The notes: generated by a model not told the origin, from the letters alone. Counted from the first letter of the stretch, positions 7,809 to 16,626 are shown. The stretch is DNA of 64,000 nucleotides from Marinobacter mobilis (GCF_900106945.1 NZ_FNNE01000013.1:21748-85747); one strand, 5' to 3'. Translations and numbers: made by a program.

Positions 7809-8873
7809 ATGACGGGTATCCAGGGATTCGTCCAGCGTTCGGGTCAGGTGTTGAGTCGGTGTCGAGGGCTGGCGGCAGGGGTTGCAGCCAGCCTGGCACT
7901 GAGCGGCTGTGGCGTCGCCAACCATATGATTTACAAAACCACCGGGGACGTCATGGAGGGGTTTGCCAGGAAGCATACCGTTCCGTATGTGCTCGAAAGC
8001 AGTGATCTGGCGATGAGCTGTGCAATGAGCGAGGCAACCTCGCCTTTGTTGATGTCCTTTGGTCGGGTGACGACCAATCCGGATCAGCTGGCGGTCATGC
8101 TGTACCTGACGGCCGGGGGCTGCATGGATGAGCAGGCGCGGGAGTTTGAGCTTGATAGCCTGATGGCGATGCGTGCTCTGGAGGCGGAAGTCGCCGAAGA
8201 TGCCATGATCCAGAAGAAGCGGGCCTATGCGCTGGCAGCCCAGCGTTATTTTCAGGCCTGGAAGCACCATAACACCTTTTACGGGAATCCGGATGAAAGT
8301 GAATGCCCGGACTTCGACACTGACATGGACGAGTTTATCTATATGGCGGGGCTGCTGTCCGGCCTCCAGGCATTGAATGCCGAGATTCAGTCCACGTCCG
8401 CCATCGGTGTGCCGAAGAACGTCGGCTCCATCGTGTCCCGGGCCACCAGCTGCCTGAATAACGACAAGTGGTGGGGGGCGCCGATGGCGCTGCGGGCAAC
8501 CGTCTGGGCGATGATTCCCGGAGCGTTGCCTCAGGGCGAGAATGCCTTTGAGCGTCTCGCGGCTGCGGACCTTCAGGGCGAAGAGGCGGGTGTGCGTCTG
8601 AGCCATGTGTTCCACGCATTGGCGGCGATGAACAAGGGTGATGACGAGATGCTGCGAGGCGTGATTCGTCAGCACGCCGATTCCATCAAGGCCACGCCCT
8701 CGAATGAAGAGTGGAGAATGGTGGACGCTATGGCGACCCAGCTCATCGTGGCGATTTCCGACCGTATGTGGGTTGAGAACACCGGCCACCGTACGCCTTT
8801 GGGCAAGCTCGGCAGCTTCTGGGATGAAGAGCCGGAAGCCGCCGAAGTCATGAGCCTGGACGACCTGCTGTAA
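7809..8873 (+). CDS. TRAP transporter TatT-like lipoprotein
   Basis: A 354-residue protein with a lipoprotein signal peptide: arginines in the n-region, the hydrophobic stretch GLAAGVAASLAL, and the lipobox LSGC at about residues 31-34. The alpha-helical body (for example the YALAAQRYFQAWKHH segment) fits the TatT component family, periplasmic helical proteins found with some TRAP transporters. The frame is open upstream, but ATG 7809 has an AGGTG ribosome site and begins the signal peptide cleanly. The permease gene starts 3 bases after its stop, so the two are surely cotranscribed. Confidence 0.78.
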   Translation: MTGIQGFVQRSGQVLSRCRGLAAGVAASLALSGCGVANHMIYKTTGDVMEGFARKHTVPYVLESSDLAMSCAMSEATSPLLMSFGRVTTNPDQLAVMLYLTAGGCMDEQAREFELDSLMAMRALEAEVAEDAMIQKKRAYALAAQRYFQAWKHHNTFYGNPDESECPDFDTDMDEFIYMAGLLSGLQALNAEIQSTSAIGVPKNVGSIVSRATSCLNNDKWWGAPMALRATVWAMIPGALPQGENAFERLAAADLQGEEAGVRLSHVFHALAAMNKGDDEMLRGVIRQHADSIKATPSNEEWRMVDAMATQLIVAISDRMWVENTGHRTPLGKLGSFWDEEPEAAEVMSLDDLL

Positions 8874-8876
8874 GCC

Positions 8877-10997
8877 ATGGACCCACGAGCGCCAGATATG
8901 TCCGTTGATACCCTGAACACCGAAGGCTCGTCTGCCCGCGCGGGCGGACGTAGCCTGAGGGAATGGTCCTCTTCTCTGCCAGCCTGCCTGCTGTTACTGG
9001 CGGTTGTGCTGTTCTCCACCTCCAGTGATATTCATAACCAGATGCTGCGGGGCGGCGAGCAGTTGTGGAGCGGTTACTACAAGCTGCGCTCCGACCCGGT
9101 GGAGCCCACCTGTAATCCCAATCGTGATATTGACGCAGCCGTGGCGGCGGAGATGGCCAAGGGCAGTGACCTGGGGGCGATGGCGGATCTGCTGGGTGCG
9201 ATGGAGAAGGATCCGGCCGATGTCCGCCGTTCCATTGAGCGTTCGGTCGCGGAATGTCAGGCCAGTCATGCCAGTTATCTGGAGGTCAGGGACAAACTCA
9301 CGCCCGGGGTCCGTGCTTATCGGGCGGTGGAGCTGTTCATCGCCGATCTGATTGCCTTCGGGCTGGAATCCCAGCGTTATATTCTGGTCATTCTGGTCAT
9401 GTTGTGTGCGGTGACAGCGACGCTGACCCGCCATCACATTGCGATGCGGGCCATGGAGACAGTACTGGATCACAAGGTGTCGCTGACCCTGCAGACCGTC
9501 GCCAATGCCATGTTGCTGGGCTCGAGCCTGATCTTTCGCGCCAACACGCTCGGCGCTGACGCAGCCGTGTCTTCGGAAGAGCTGCTGCTGCACAATCTGT
9601 GGATCGTCGGGTTTGGCGCGCTGACCATAGCCAGCCTGTACCGGCTGATTCGCGTGCCCGAAGGGCTGGCACCGGGTGGAAGCCTCAACAAGGCCCTGCT
9701 GGCGGTGCCGCTGTATACCGTGATGTGTCTGATCTCAGGCACCTATTTCTCGATGATCGGTCACGCTGCGGGCATTGGGATTTACCTGGGCAAGATGATG
9801 GAACTGGCCGACATGTTCCTCAATGTTGGACTTTATGTCTGGGTCGGCATGATGCTCAAGCAGACCCGTCTGGCGACTCTGGTCTTCAACGTGTTCCGGC
9901 CCTGGCGGATGCCGCCGGAGCTGCTGGCCGTGGTCGCCGTTCTGGTGGCGGTAGTACCAACGGCCTATACCGGTGCGTCCGGAATCTTTGTCATCGCCGC
10001 AGGTGCCGTAATATACAATGAGCTGCGGGCTGCGGGTGCCCGGCGTCAGTTGGCGCTGGCGGCTACCGCCATGTCCGGTTCCCTGGGTGTGGTGATCCGG
10101 CCCTGCCTGCTGGTGGTGGTGATTGCCTACCTGAACCGCGAGGTCACCACCGACGAGCTGTTCGGCTGGGGGATTTGGGTGTTCGCGTTAACTGCGGCCA
10201 TGTTTACCGCGGTGGCGCTGACGGTGAATCGGCAAAGCCAGTTCAACCTGGCCCCGGTGAATGATGCCCTGCCGGCGATGCTGGCGGCGCTGCGTCCGCT
10301 GATTCCTTATGTACTGGTGATTGCCGGCGTGGTGATGTTCTACCGCTGGGGCCTGGATGTGCGTATGGATGAGTTTTCTGCGCCGCGGCTGTTGCCGGTG
10401 ATCCTGTTTGCCATCCTGTTGTACGAGCATATCAGCCTGAAAGGGCGCACGGAGCGTGATCGCGATGGCCTGGAGATCAACCACCAGGGGCTGGAGCGCA
10501 GCGTACGTGGAGCGACCAACGACACCACGGCTGAAATTGGTGCTCTGTTACTGTTGTTGGGGCTGTCGGTCAGTATTGGTGGAGTGATCGAGCGATCTCA
10601 TATCATGGAGAGTTTTCCGCAGTCGTTTGACAGCGCCTGGTCTGCGATGCTTCTGATGGTGGTGATCCTGGTGATCCTGGGAATGATCATGGATGCTTTC
10701 GGGGCGGTGATTCTGGTGTCCGCGACGGTGGCAACCATTGCCTATTCCAGTGGCATCCACCCGATTCATTTCTGGATGGTTACCCTGGTGGCGTTTGAAC
10801 TGGGTTATCTGAGTCCGCCGGTGGCACTGAACCACCTGCTGACCCGCCAGGTGGTGGGGGAAGCAGAGGTGGTGGCGGCCCAGCAGGAGAGTGGGACCTT
10901 CTATCAGCGCCATGAGCGTATCATCATGCCGCTGATTGCCATGGGTGTCTCGCTGGTGCTGGTGGCCTTTGTGCCCTTGCTGTTCTACGCGAACTAA
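8877..10997 (+). CDS. TRAP transporter large permease subunit (extended/fused form)
   Basis: A 706-residue inner membrane protein with many hydrophobic segments. One lies at about residues 33-50. A soluble loop of roughly 100 residues containing CNPNRD follows, and then a dense series of membrane spans to the C-terminus. The second half has DctM-like features (GIFVIAAGAVIYNELR, GMIMDAFGAVILVS, and ELGYLSPPVALN near the end). No separate small permease gene is present, and the extra N-terminal spans may replace it. It sits 3 bases behind the TatT-like gene and is followed by a strong terminator. The substrate is unknown. Confidence 0.8.
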   Translation: MDPRAPDMSVDTLNTEGSSARAGGRSLREWSSSLPACLLLLAVVLFSTSSDIHNQMLRGGEQLWSGYYKLRSDPVEPTCNPNRDIDAAVAAEMAKGSDLGAMADLLGAMEKDPADVRRSIERSVAECQASHASYLEVRDKLTPGVRAYRAVELFIADLIAFGLESQRYILVILVMLCAVTATLTRHHIAMRAMETVLDHKVSLTLQTVANAMLLGSSLIFRANTLGADAAVSSEELLLHNLWIVGFGALTIASLYRLIRVPEGLAPGGSLNKALLAVPLYTVMCLISGTYFSMIGHAAGIGIYLGKMMELADMFLNVGLYVWVGMMLKQTRLATLVFNVFRPWRMPPELLAVVAVLVAVVPTAYTGASGIFVIAAGAVIYNELRAAGARRQLALAATAMSGSLGVVIRPCLLVVVIAYLNREVTTDELFGWGIWVFALTAAMFTAVALTVNRQSQFNLAPVNDALPAMLAALRPLIPYVLVIAGVVMFYRWGLDVRMDEFSAPRLLPVILFAILLYEHISLKGRTERDRDGLEINHQGLERSVRGATNDTTAEIGALLLLLGLSVSIGGVIERSHIMESFPQSFDSAWSAMLLMVVILVILGMIMDAFGAVILVSATVATIAYSSGIHPIHFWMVTLVAFELGYLSPPVALNHLLTRQVVGEAEVVAAQQESGTFYQRHERIIMPLIAMGVSLVLVAFVPLLFYAN

Positions 10998-11015
10998 GCC
11001 GGTCCAGGCGGTGAT

Positions 11016-11043
11016 AAAAAGGCGCGGTTTCCGCGCCTTTTTT
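11016..11043 (+). terminator. Intrinsic terminator after the TRAP permease gene
   Basis: A 9-bp stem (AAGGCGCGG / CCGCGCCTT) with a TTT loop is followed by a run of T. An A-run precedes the stem, so it can also act on the minus strand. Confidence 0.9.
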
Positions 11044-11082
11044 GTGTCTTGATCCTGCCTTCGCTGGCGGTTTCGGAGCCAC

Positions 11083-11112
11083 AAAAAAAGGCAGCCCTGG
11101 GGCTGCCTTTTT
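11083..11112 (-). terminator. Intrinsic terminator of pckA
   Basis: AGGCAGCC (11089-11096) pairs with GGCTGCCT (11101-11108). On the minus strand a run of T (from A 11083-11089) follows the stem. It lies 15 bases beyond the pckA stop. Confidence 0.85.
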
Positions 11113-11127
11113 GACGTCTGGTCCCTA

Positions 11128-12663
11128 TCAGGACAGGCTTGGGCCTGCCGTGATGATGGAGCCGGAAACGTCGAACTTGTCGAAGTTGTCGACGAACTGG
11201 GCAATCAGTTCACGTGCCTTGGCATCGTACTCTTCGGTGCTCTGCCAGGTGTTACGCGGGTTGAGCAGCTTGCTGTCGACGCCCGGAACGGTCAGCGGGA
11301 CCTCGAGGTTCAGCAGTGGCAAGTGCTCGGTTTCAGCATCGTCCAGGTCGCCATTCTGAATACCGCTGATAATGGCCCGGGTGGTCGGAATGCTGAAACG
11401 CTCACCAACACCGTGGGGACCACCGGTCCACCCAGTGTTGACCAGGAAGACCTTGCTACCGAACTCTTCCATTCGCTTCATCAGCAGCTCGGCGTAAACG
11501 CCAGCCGGACGCGGGAAGAACGGAGCGCCGAAGCAGGTAGAGAAGGTGGATTTCAGCTTGGATGAAGAGCCCATCTCGGTGGAGCCTACCAGCGCAGTGT
11601 AGCCGCTGAGGAAGTGATAGGCAGCCGCTTCCTTGCTGAGGATCGATACCGGAGGCAGGACGCCGGTCATGTCGCAAGTCAGGAACACGATGTGTGACGG
11701 CTCACCGGCACGGTTTTCCAGAACACGCTTCTCAACGTGCTCCAGAGGGTAGGCGCAGCGTGAGTTTTCGGTCAGCGACACGTCGGTGTAATCCGGCTCG
11801 CGGCTTTCCTCGTCGATCATGACGTTTTCAACAATGGCGCCGAAACGGATGGCATCCCAGATGATCGGTTCGTTCTTCTGGCTCAGGTCGATGCACTTGG
11901 CGTAGCAGCCACCTTCGATGTTGAACACGGTGCCCGGACCCCAGCCGTGCTCGTCGTCACCGATCAGGAAACGATCGGGATCAGCGGACAGGGTGGTTTT
12001 GCCGGTGCCGGACAGACCGAAGAACAGACAGGTTTCGCCGTTCTCGCCAACGTTGGCGGAGCAGTGCATCGGCAGCACGTCTTTCTCTGGCAGCAGGAAG
12101 TTCTGCACGGAGAACATGGCCTTCTTCATTTCGCCGGCGTAGTGCATGCCTGCCAGCAGAACCTTGCGCTTGGCAAAGTTGATAATCACGCAGCCGTCGC
12201 TGTTGGTGCCATCACGCTCGGGCACACACTCGAAGTTGGCGGCGTTGAGGATCTGCCACTCCTGCTTGTCGGAGCTGTTGTAGTTCTCCGGACGGATAAA
12301 CAGGTTGCGACCAAACAGGTTCTGCCAGGCAGTTTCTGTGGTCATGCGAACCGGCAGGTAGTGCTCGGGATCGGAGCCGACATGAACGTGAGACAGGAAC
12401 TGTTCCTTCTCGGCGATGTAGGCTTCAACCCGATCCCAGAGGGCGTCGAACTTGTCAGCGTCGAACGGACGGTTGATGGGGCCCCAGTGGATCGCATCCG
12501 CGGTGCTGGGCTCCTCAACAATGAAGCGGTCCATGGGAGAACGGCCAGTACGCTTGCCGGTCTTGACCACCAGCGAACCATTGGCAGCCAGTTGGCCTTC
12601 GCCTCTTTCCAGTGCCAGCTCGACCAGTCGTGCTGAACTCAGATCAGTATAAGTGTTGCTCAC
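11128..12663 (-). CDS. pckA: Phosphoenolpyruvate carboxykinase (ATP)
   Basis: Converts oxaloacetate and ATP to phosphoenolpyruvate, the entry step of gluconeogenesis. The 511 residues show the kinase loop GLSGTGKTTLS (about 216-226), the metal/ATP segment LIGDDEHGWG, the oxaloacetate-binding TGKRTGRSPMDRF near residue 37, and NTGWTGGPHGVGERF. The start is a GTG at 12663 behind GAGGT; no better ATG is near. The neighbours hslO, hslR and yrfG have the same order as in Escherichia coli. A 7-bp hairpin (12697-12717) lies in its leader. Confidence 0.97.
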   Translation of the reverse strand: MSNTYTDLSSARLVELALERGEGQLAANGSLVVKTGKRTGRSPMDRFIVEEPSTADAIHWGPINRPFDADKFDALWDRVEAYIAEKEQFLSHVHVGSDPEHYLPVRMTTETAWQNLFGRNLFIRPENYNSSDKQEWQILNAANFECVPERDGTNSDGCVIINFAKRKVLLAGMHYAGEMKKAMFSVQNFLLPEKDVLPMHCSANVGENGETCLFFGLSGTGKTTLSADPDRFLIGDDEHGWGPGTVFNIEGGCYAKCIDLSQKNEPIIWDAIRFGAIVENVMIDEESREPDYTDVSLTENSRCAYPLEHVEKRVLENRAGEPSHIVFLTCDMTGVLPPVSILSKEAAAYHFLSGYTALVGSTEMGSSSKLKSTFSTCFGAPFFPRPAGVYAELLMKRMEEFGSKVFLVNTGWTGGPHGVGERFSIPTTRAIISGIQNGDLDDAETEHLPLLNLEVPLTVPGVDSKLLNPRNTWQSTEEYDAKARELIAQFVDNFDKFDVSGSIITAGPSLS

Positions 12664-12795
12664 TTCGACCTCGCCCTCAGGGTGTCTACATTGATTGTCC
12701 GGAATGCCAGTCCGGACCTGCAGGAGGCCGGAGTGATTGGCGGAAATCTGAACAATCGGGTCAATTCAGGCGCGCTATTATGCCAGAGATGCCTG

Positions 12796-12842
12796 AAAAA
12801 AACGACAGGCCGGAAAGCCCTGCCAACAGCGGGTTTCCGGCC
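12796..12842 (-). terminator. Intrinsic terminator of hslO
   Basis: GGCCGGAAA (12808-12816) and TTTCCGGCC (12834-12842) form the outer stem, with a CCC/GGG inner pairing. On the minus strand the stem is followed by TGTCG and a run of seven T (12802-12796). It lies just after the hslO stop. Confidence 0.82.
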
Positions 12843-12853
12843 AACCGGCGGTC

Positions 12854-13708
12854 TCAGTGAAGAGAGTGGCCGGTGAACAGGTGATCAATGTCGTTACGGT
12901 TGAACTGGTAGTGGGCGTGGCAGAACTGGCAGTCCATCTCGATCGCACCCTGCTCCTCGATGATGCTGTAGCATTCGTCCTTGCCGATGGACTTGAGTGC
13001 CCCGAGCGTGCGCTCGCGGGAGCAGCTGCAATTGAAGGCGACCGGGTCGGGCTCGAATATCCGCACTTCCTCTTCGTGGAACAGGCGGTTCAGGATCACT
13101 TCGCTGTCGAGCCCCAGCAACTCTTCCTCGGTCACCGTGGCGGCCAGGTGATTGATCCGTTCCCACAATTCGTTGTCGGTGTCGCTGCTGCCTGGCAGGC
13201 GCTGCAGCAACAGGCCGGCACTGCGGCGTTCGTCAGCGAACAGAATCAGGGTGGTGGCAATCTGTTCGGAGCGATCAAAGTACTCCTCAAGACAGCCCGC
13301 CAGGGAATCGGCTTCCCGTGGGACCACGCCTTGATAACGCTGGCCCTGTTCCGGAGTGATGGTGATGGCCATGCGGCCATCGCCGAGCAGTTCGTTGAGG
13401 CCGTTGGCAGCGGCGGCGGGGGCGTCGAACCTGGCAAGCCCACGAATGTTGCGGTCGTGGCTGCACTCAGCCATCAGTGTGCGCAACGGGCCTTCGCCCT
13501 GGGCCTGCAGCGACAGCCTGCCTTCAAACTTCAGGGTGCTGCTCATCAGTACGCTGGCCACCAGGGTCTGTCCCAGCAGTTGGCGAACCGAGGCAGGATA
13601 GGGGGCCTGGTTGCCGATTTCATTGTAGCTGTCGACAAGTTGTACCCAGGCTCCGCGGATCTGGCTGTGTTCAAAAATAAAGCGTTGGAACTGGTCCTGG
13701 GACGCCAT
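12854..13708 (-). CDS. hslO: Redox-regulated chaperone Hsp33
   Basis: A 284-residue cytoplasmic holdase, activated by oxidative stress when its zinc-binding cysteines form disulfides. The four cysteines are visible: C227 and C229 (CSC) and C260 and C263 (CQFC). The N-terminal domain has the usual VLMSSTLKFEGRLSLQAQGEGP region. The frame extends far upstream, but the ATG at 13708 (MASQDQFQRFIFE) matches the family start. It is followed by a clear terminator and lies 72 bases after hslR, as in the E. coli yrfG-hslR-hslO group. Confidence 0.95.
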   Translation of the reverse strand: MASQDQFQRFIFEHSQIRGAWVQLVDSYNEIGNQAPYPASVRQLLGQTLVASVLMSSTLKFEGRLSLQAQGEGPLRTLMAECSHDRNIRGLARFDAPAAAANGLNELLGDGRMAITITPEQGQRYQGVVPREADSLAGCLEEYFDRSEQIATTLILFADERRSAGLLLQRLPGSSDTDNELWERINHLAATVTEEELLGLDSEVILNRLFHEEEVRIFEPDPVAFNCSCSRERTLGALKSIGKDECYSIIEEQGAIEMDCQFCHAHYQFNRNDIDHLFTGHSLH

Positions 13709-13781
13709 GTGTTGCTGTCTCCTAAATGCGTGCTGATAAGGCAATTCTGTGGTGCTGGCAGTCCGGCCCGCCCGGATCGGG

Positions 13782-14189
13782 TTACAGGCCGTTCTGTTCG
13801 CGGAAGCGCTGGATGTTCCGGCGGTCCTTTTTGGAGGGTCGTCGCGCCGGTGGTAATTGCGCAGCCTGCATGGTCTTGCGCTGCCAGGCGGTGTCTTCGG
13901 CCTTTTTGATGCTCTCTTCGGTTTCGTGGTAGAGCATCTGTGCTTCCGGGGCCCCCCGGCGCCGGTCACTGAGCTGGTCCACAATCACAATGCGTTCCTG
14001 CCAGCCCAGGCGCAACGTCAGCCGGGCGCCGGGTTCAACCAGCCGTCCGGGTTTGCAGCGTTGATTGTTGTAATGAACCTTGCCACCTTCGATGGCCTCT
14101 TTGGCGAGGGAGCGGGTCTTGTAGAAACGGGCGGCCCATAGCCACTTGTCCAGTCTTACCCGCAGCTCTTCCGGGGTTGATGCGGTCAT
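13782..14189 (-). CDS. hslR: Ribosome-associated heat shock protein Hsp15 (S4 domain)
   Basis: A 135-residue RNA-binding protein. The S4 domain is clear (VRLDKWLWAARFYKTRSLAKEAIEGG split by function: DKWLWAARF, then KVHYNNQRCKPG). The C-terminal tail is basic (PPARRPSKKDRRNIQRFR). In E. coli Hsp15 binds free 50S subunits carrying nascent chains and helps recycle them. The start at 14189 follows GGGAG and aligns with the family; a longer frame upstream has no such site. Confidence 0.93.
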   Translation of the reverse strand: MTASTPEELRVRLDKWLWAARFYKTRSLAKEAIEGGKVHYNNQRCKPGRLVEPGARLTLRLGWQERIVIVDQLSDRRRGAPEAQMLYHETEESIKKAEDTAWQRKTMQAAQLPPARRPSKKDRRNIQRFREQNGL

Positions 14190-14235
14190 GTCTCCCACCT
14201 GATGTGCGTGCGTCTTCATTATAACCGTATCGATT

Positions 14236-14919
14236 TCAGGATGGCAGGCGGGGGCTTTGCTGCAGGTGGGGCAGCACTTCGTCAAAGTGGTGGATTGCGG
14301 GCATGCCGGCACTGTCTTCCCGAGCCGGTTGCTGGCTGTCCGGCGCCAGCACGGCCAGACACTGGCCAATACCCGCATCGCGGGCGCTCTGAAGCACCGG
14401 CAGGCTGTCGTCCACCATCAGGGTGGTGTCCGGGCGGAAGCGTTCCAGGTGTTGCAGATCCTGCCAGAACTGGGGATCTTCCTTGGGCTTGCCCAGAGTG
14501 TGACTGGAAATGATCCGGTCAACACGCTGATCCAGACCGGTTCGCTGCAGCTTGAGTGCCAGCGGATCCGGGTGACAGTTGGTGACAATCACCGCGCGTC
14601 GCCCGGACGCCTTCACTGCGCTGAGGAACTCGGGTACGTAAGGGCGGTAACTGATGCGGTCGCTGACTTCGGCCTTGAGGCGGGTGATATCAAGGTTAAG
14701 CCGCTCGCTCCAGTAATCGGTGCAGTACCAGTTCAGGGTGCCCTGTTCGGCCTGGATCATGGGAAGCAGCCTGGCGCGGGCCTGCTCTGGGGTCAGCGCG
14801 TGGTGTTCAGCGTAACGCAGGGGCAGGTGTTCGAGCCAGAAATGGGAGTCGAAATGAAGGTCCAGCAGGGTACCGTCCATATCGAGGAACAGTGTATCGA
14901 GTTGCGACCAGTTAACCAT
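14236..14919 (-). CDS. yrfG: YrfG-type GMP/IMP nucleotidase (HAD family)
   Basis: A 227-residue haloacid dehalogenase-like hydrolase. Motif I is FLDMDGT with D13 and D15, motif II is VIVTN, motif III is the LGKPKEDP lysine, and motif IV is LMVDDSLPVL. The close match in gene order to E. coli supports the purine nucleotidase assignment. ATG 14919 is nearly forced, because motif I begins only 10 residues later. The U-tract of an intrinsic terminator directly abuts this start codon, and no Shine-Dalgarno sequence is visible, so its expression is puzzling. Confidence 0.88.
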   Translation of the reverse strand: MVNWSQLDTLFLDMDGTLLDLHFDSHFWLEHLPLRYAEHHALTPEQARARLLPMIQAEQGTLNWYCTDYWSERLNLDITRLKAEVSDRISYRPYVPEFLSAVKASGRRAVIVTNCHPDPLALKLQRTGLDQRVDRIISSHTLGKPKEDPQFWQDLQHLERFRPDTTLMVDDSLPVLQSARDAGIGQCLAVLAPDSQQPAREDSAGMPAIHHFDEVLPHLQQSPRLPS

Positions 14920-14957
14920 AAACAAAAACAGCCTGAAGACATGATGTCTTCAGGCTG
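14920..14957 (-). terminator. Intrinsic terminator abutting the yrfG start codon
   Basis: CAGCCTGAAGAC (14929-14940) and GTCTTCAGGCTG (14946-14957) form a perfect 12-bp stem with a 5-base loop. On the minus strand the stem is followed by TTTTTGTTT (14928-14920) and then immediately by the yrfG ATG. It must serve the small exported-protein gene upstream. Confidence 0.88.
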
Positions 14958-15030
14958 CCGCAGAACTGCCTGTGACGCAACTCCGGTTTGTACGGATGCG
15001 GAGCGGTGCTGGTGTGTTCCGGTACCGGCT

Positions 15031-15363
15031 TCAGTTGCTCTCGTTGGCCGGGCCGCCCTGACGGCGCCCGGAAGAATCACAGCCCAGACAGCGTAAAAAG
15101 GTCGACTTTGCGGGGCCAAGCACCAGTACTTCACCGGCCTCGCCGGCGTTACCGCCGAGCAGCGAGAAGGGCAGGGAAACGATGTAGACTGCCGTCCCCA
15201 CAACGGTGGTGGCCAGCAGCAGCGGGCGGGCAATGACAGCGTCGGCGGTCATTTCCAGGGCTGACGGCGCATCGTTGATGGTATTGGCATGACCAGCGGA
15301 CGCAAAGGCGAGCATGCAGACGGCCACGGTGGTGGTCAGGATACGGGAAAGGGTTGCGGGCAT
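15031..15363 (-). CDS. Small exported protein of unknown function
   Basis: A 110-residue protein with a clear signal peptide (about residues 1-26, hydrophobic TTTVAVCMLAFASAGHA). Another hydrophobic stretch lies in the middle (PLLLATTVVGTAVYIVSLPFSLLGG), and the C-terminus has the short CLGC motif. It resembles small proteins sometimes labelled multidrug transporter in related genomes; I regard that label as unreliable. ATG 15363 follows AGGAGA. The leader up to mutM holds two strong hairpins, and a 12-bp terminator follows the gene, so it is probably a single-gene transcript. Confidence 0.75.
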   Translation of the reverse strand: MPATLSRILTTTVAVCMLAFASAGHANTINDAPSALEMTADAVIARPLLLATTVVGTAVYIVSLPFSLLGGNAGEAGEVLVLGPAKSTFLRCLGCDSSGRRQGGPANESN

Positions 15364-15387
15364 TATGTGTCTCCTGGAATTGACTTT

Positions 15388-15454
15388 GCCCGCCATTGAC
15401 GAGGGCGGGCACAACATGATGTGCCGGGTTTTGCTCTAGGGAATGACCCGGCAC
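15388..15454 (-). other. Two hairpins in the leader of the small exported gene
   Basis: GCCCGCC (15388-15394) pairs with GGCGGGC (15404-15410), and GTGCCGGGT (15421-15429) pairs with ACCCGGCAC (15446-15454). Both stems are perfect. The second may terminate mutM, though no U-tract follows on the minus strand. Confidence 0.5.
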
Positions 15455-15534
15455 TGGTCCTGTTTGAACGTAGTCTTAACTATGAATCATATTTGCGTAT
15501 TTTCAAACGGATTTTCACAACCCCTGTCACAGAG

Positions 15535-16347
15535 TCAGCGCTGGCAGCGGGGGCAGTAGACGGTGGTTCGCTGGTTCATCCGGATTTCCTTGAGGGGGGT
15601 GCCGCAGCTTTCGCAGGGCTGGCCGCCGCGGCCATAAACCAGCAGGGACTGGGCGAAGTAACCCGGTTTGCCGTCGCTGTTGACGAAGTCCTTGAGGGTA
15701 GTGCCGCCTTGAAGAATGGCTGCGGCGAGGGTTTCCTTGACGTGTTCGGCGAGCCGCTGGTAGCGGTCACGGCTAATACGGCCGGCGGGCCGGCGAGGGT
15801 GGATGCCGGCCTTGAACAGGGATTCGTTGGCGTAGATGTTGCCGACCCCGACAACCACGTGATTGTCCATAAGGAAGGATTTGACCGGGGTTTTGCGGTG
15901 ACGGGACAGGTGAAACAGGTAATTGCCGTCAAACTCCGAGGCCAGTGGTTCCGGGCCGAGCGAGGTCAGCAACGGATGGCTTTCGGGAGTTTCTGTCCAC
16001 AGCCAGCAGCCAAAGCGGCGGGGATCGTTGTAGCGGAGCCGGACGCCGGAGCTGAGTTCCACCTCGACATGGTCGTGGGTCTGCGCCGGGGTATCGTCGG
16101 TAATCACCCGCAGACTGCCGGACATGCCGAGGTGTACAATGGCAGTGCCGGTGGGGAAGGACAGCAGCAGATACTTGGCGCGGCGTTCGACCGCCAGGAT
16201 GGGCTGTTGCTGCATCCCTGCTGCCAGTTCAGCCGGTACCGGCCAGCGCAGGTTGGGGTTGCGGACCTCCACTCGGGTCACAGTCTGCCCCTGGCAATGG
16301 GGAGCAATGCCCTGGCGGGTGGTTTCGACTTCCGGTAACTCGGGCAC
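15535..16347 (-). CDS. mutM: Formamidopyrimidine-DNA glycosylase
   Basis: Base-excision repair enzyme that removes 8-oxoguanine and nicks the strand. The 270 residues begin PELPEVETTRQG, with the catalytic proline directly after the initiator and the glutamate next to it. The conserved lysine lies in VERRAKYLLL. The C-terminal zinc finger reads CESCGTP...YCPRCQ. The start is a GTG at 16347 behind CAGGAG; it must be here because the mature N-terminus has to be the proline. The open frame upstream (to 16473) is not coding. Confidence 0.96.
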   Translation of the reverse strand: MPELPEVETTRQGIAPHCQGQTVTRVEVRNPNLRWPVPAELAAGMQQQPILAVERRAKYLLLSFPTGTAIVHLGMSGSLRVITDDTPAQTHDHVEVELSSGVRLRYNDPRRFGCWLWTETPESHPLLTSLGPEPLASEFDGNYLFHLSRHRKTPVKSFLMDNHVVVGVGNIYANESLFKAGIHPRRPAGRISRDRYQRLAEHVKETLAAAILQGGTTLKDFVNSDGKPGYFAQSLLVYGRGGQPCESCGTPLKEIRMNQRTTVYCPRCQR

Positions 16348-16626
16348 GGCAGCTCCTGAGGATGGATGGTGGCCTGATTGTGGAGTTTGGCAACAGAATG
16401 TCAACGGTGGCGGCAGAAGGGAATTGGCCGGAACCATAAGGGTTTGCCGCTGCCATAGCGTGATGTGAGGCATTCCCGGGCGCCGACATCTTACTAATAG
16501 GTGTAAATGGTAACAATTTTGACCCCGGAATCTGCTTGTTTGGCGTACACCTGTAAGCTAAAGTGGGGGCACGAAATCAGGGGGCCGGAATCCGGTTCCC
16601 GATTGGGTTCACTGAGGTAATTTGGT
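16348..16626. other. Divergent intergenic region mutM / desaturase
   Basis: It holds the mutM ribosome site at one end and a GAGG-type site before the desaturase at the other. A spaced inverted repeat AGGTGTA (16499-16505) / TACACCT (16546-16552) lies in the half nearer the desaturase and could be an operator. I found no convincing -35/-10 pair and no small gene. Confidence 0.4.

Noticed and set aside
7722..8789. 355-codon minus-strand frame opposite the TatT-like gene
   Set aside because: His/Arg-rich shadow translation typical of GC-rich DNA; the plus-strand gene has a lipobox and operon context.
12777..12785. Extended -10 element (TGG-CATAAT) as pckA promoter on the minus strand
   Set aside because: No -35 box at a proper distance; too weak to list as a feature.
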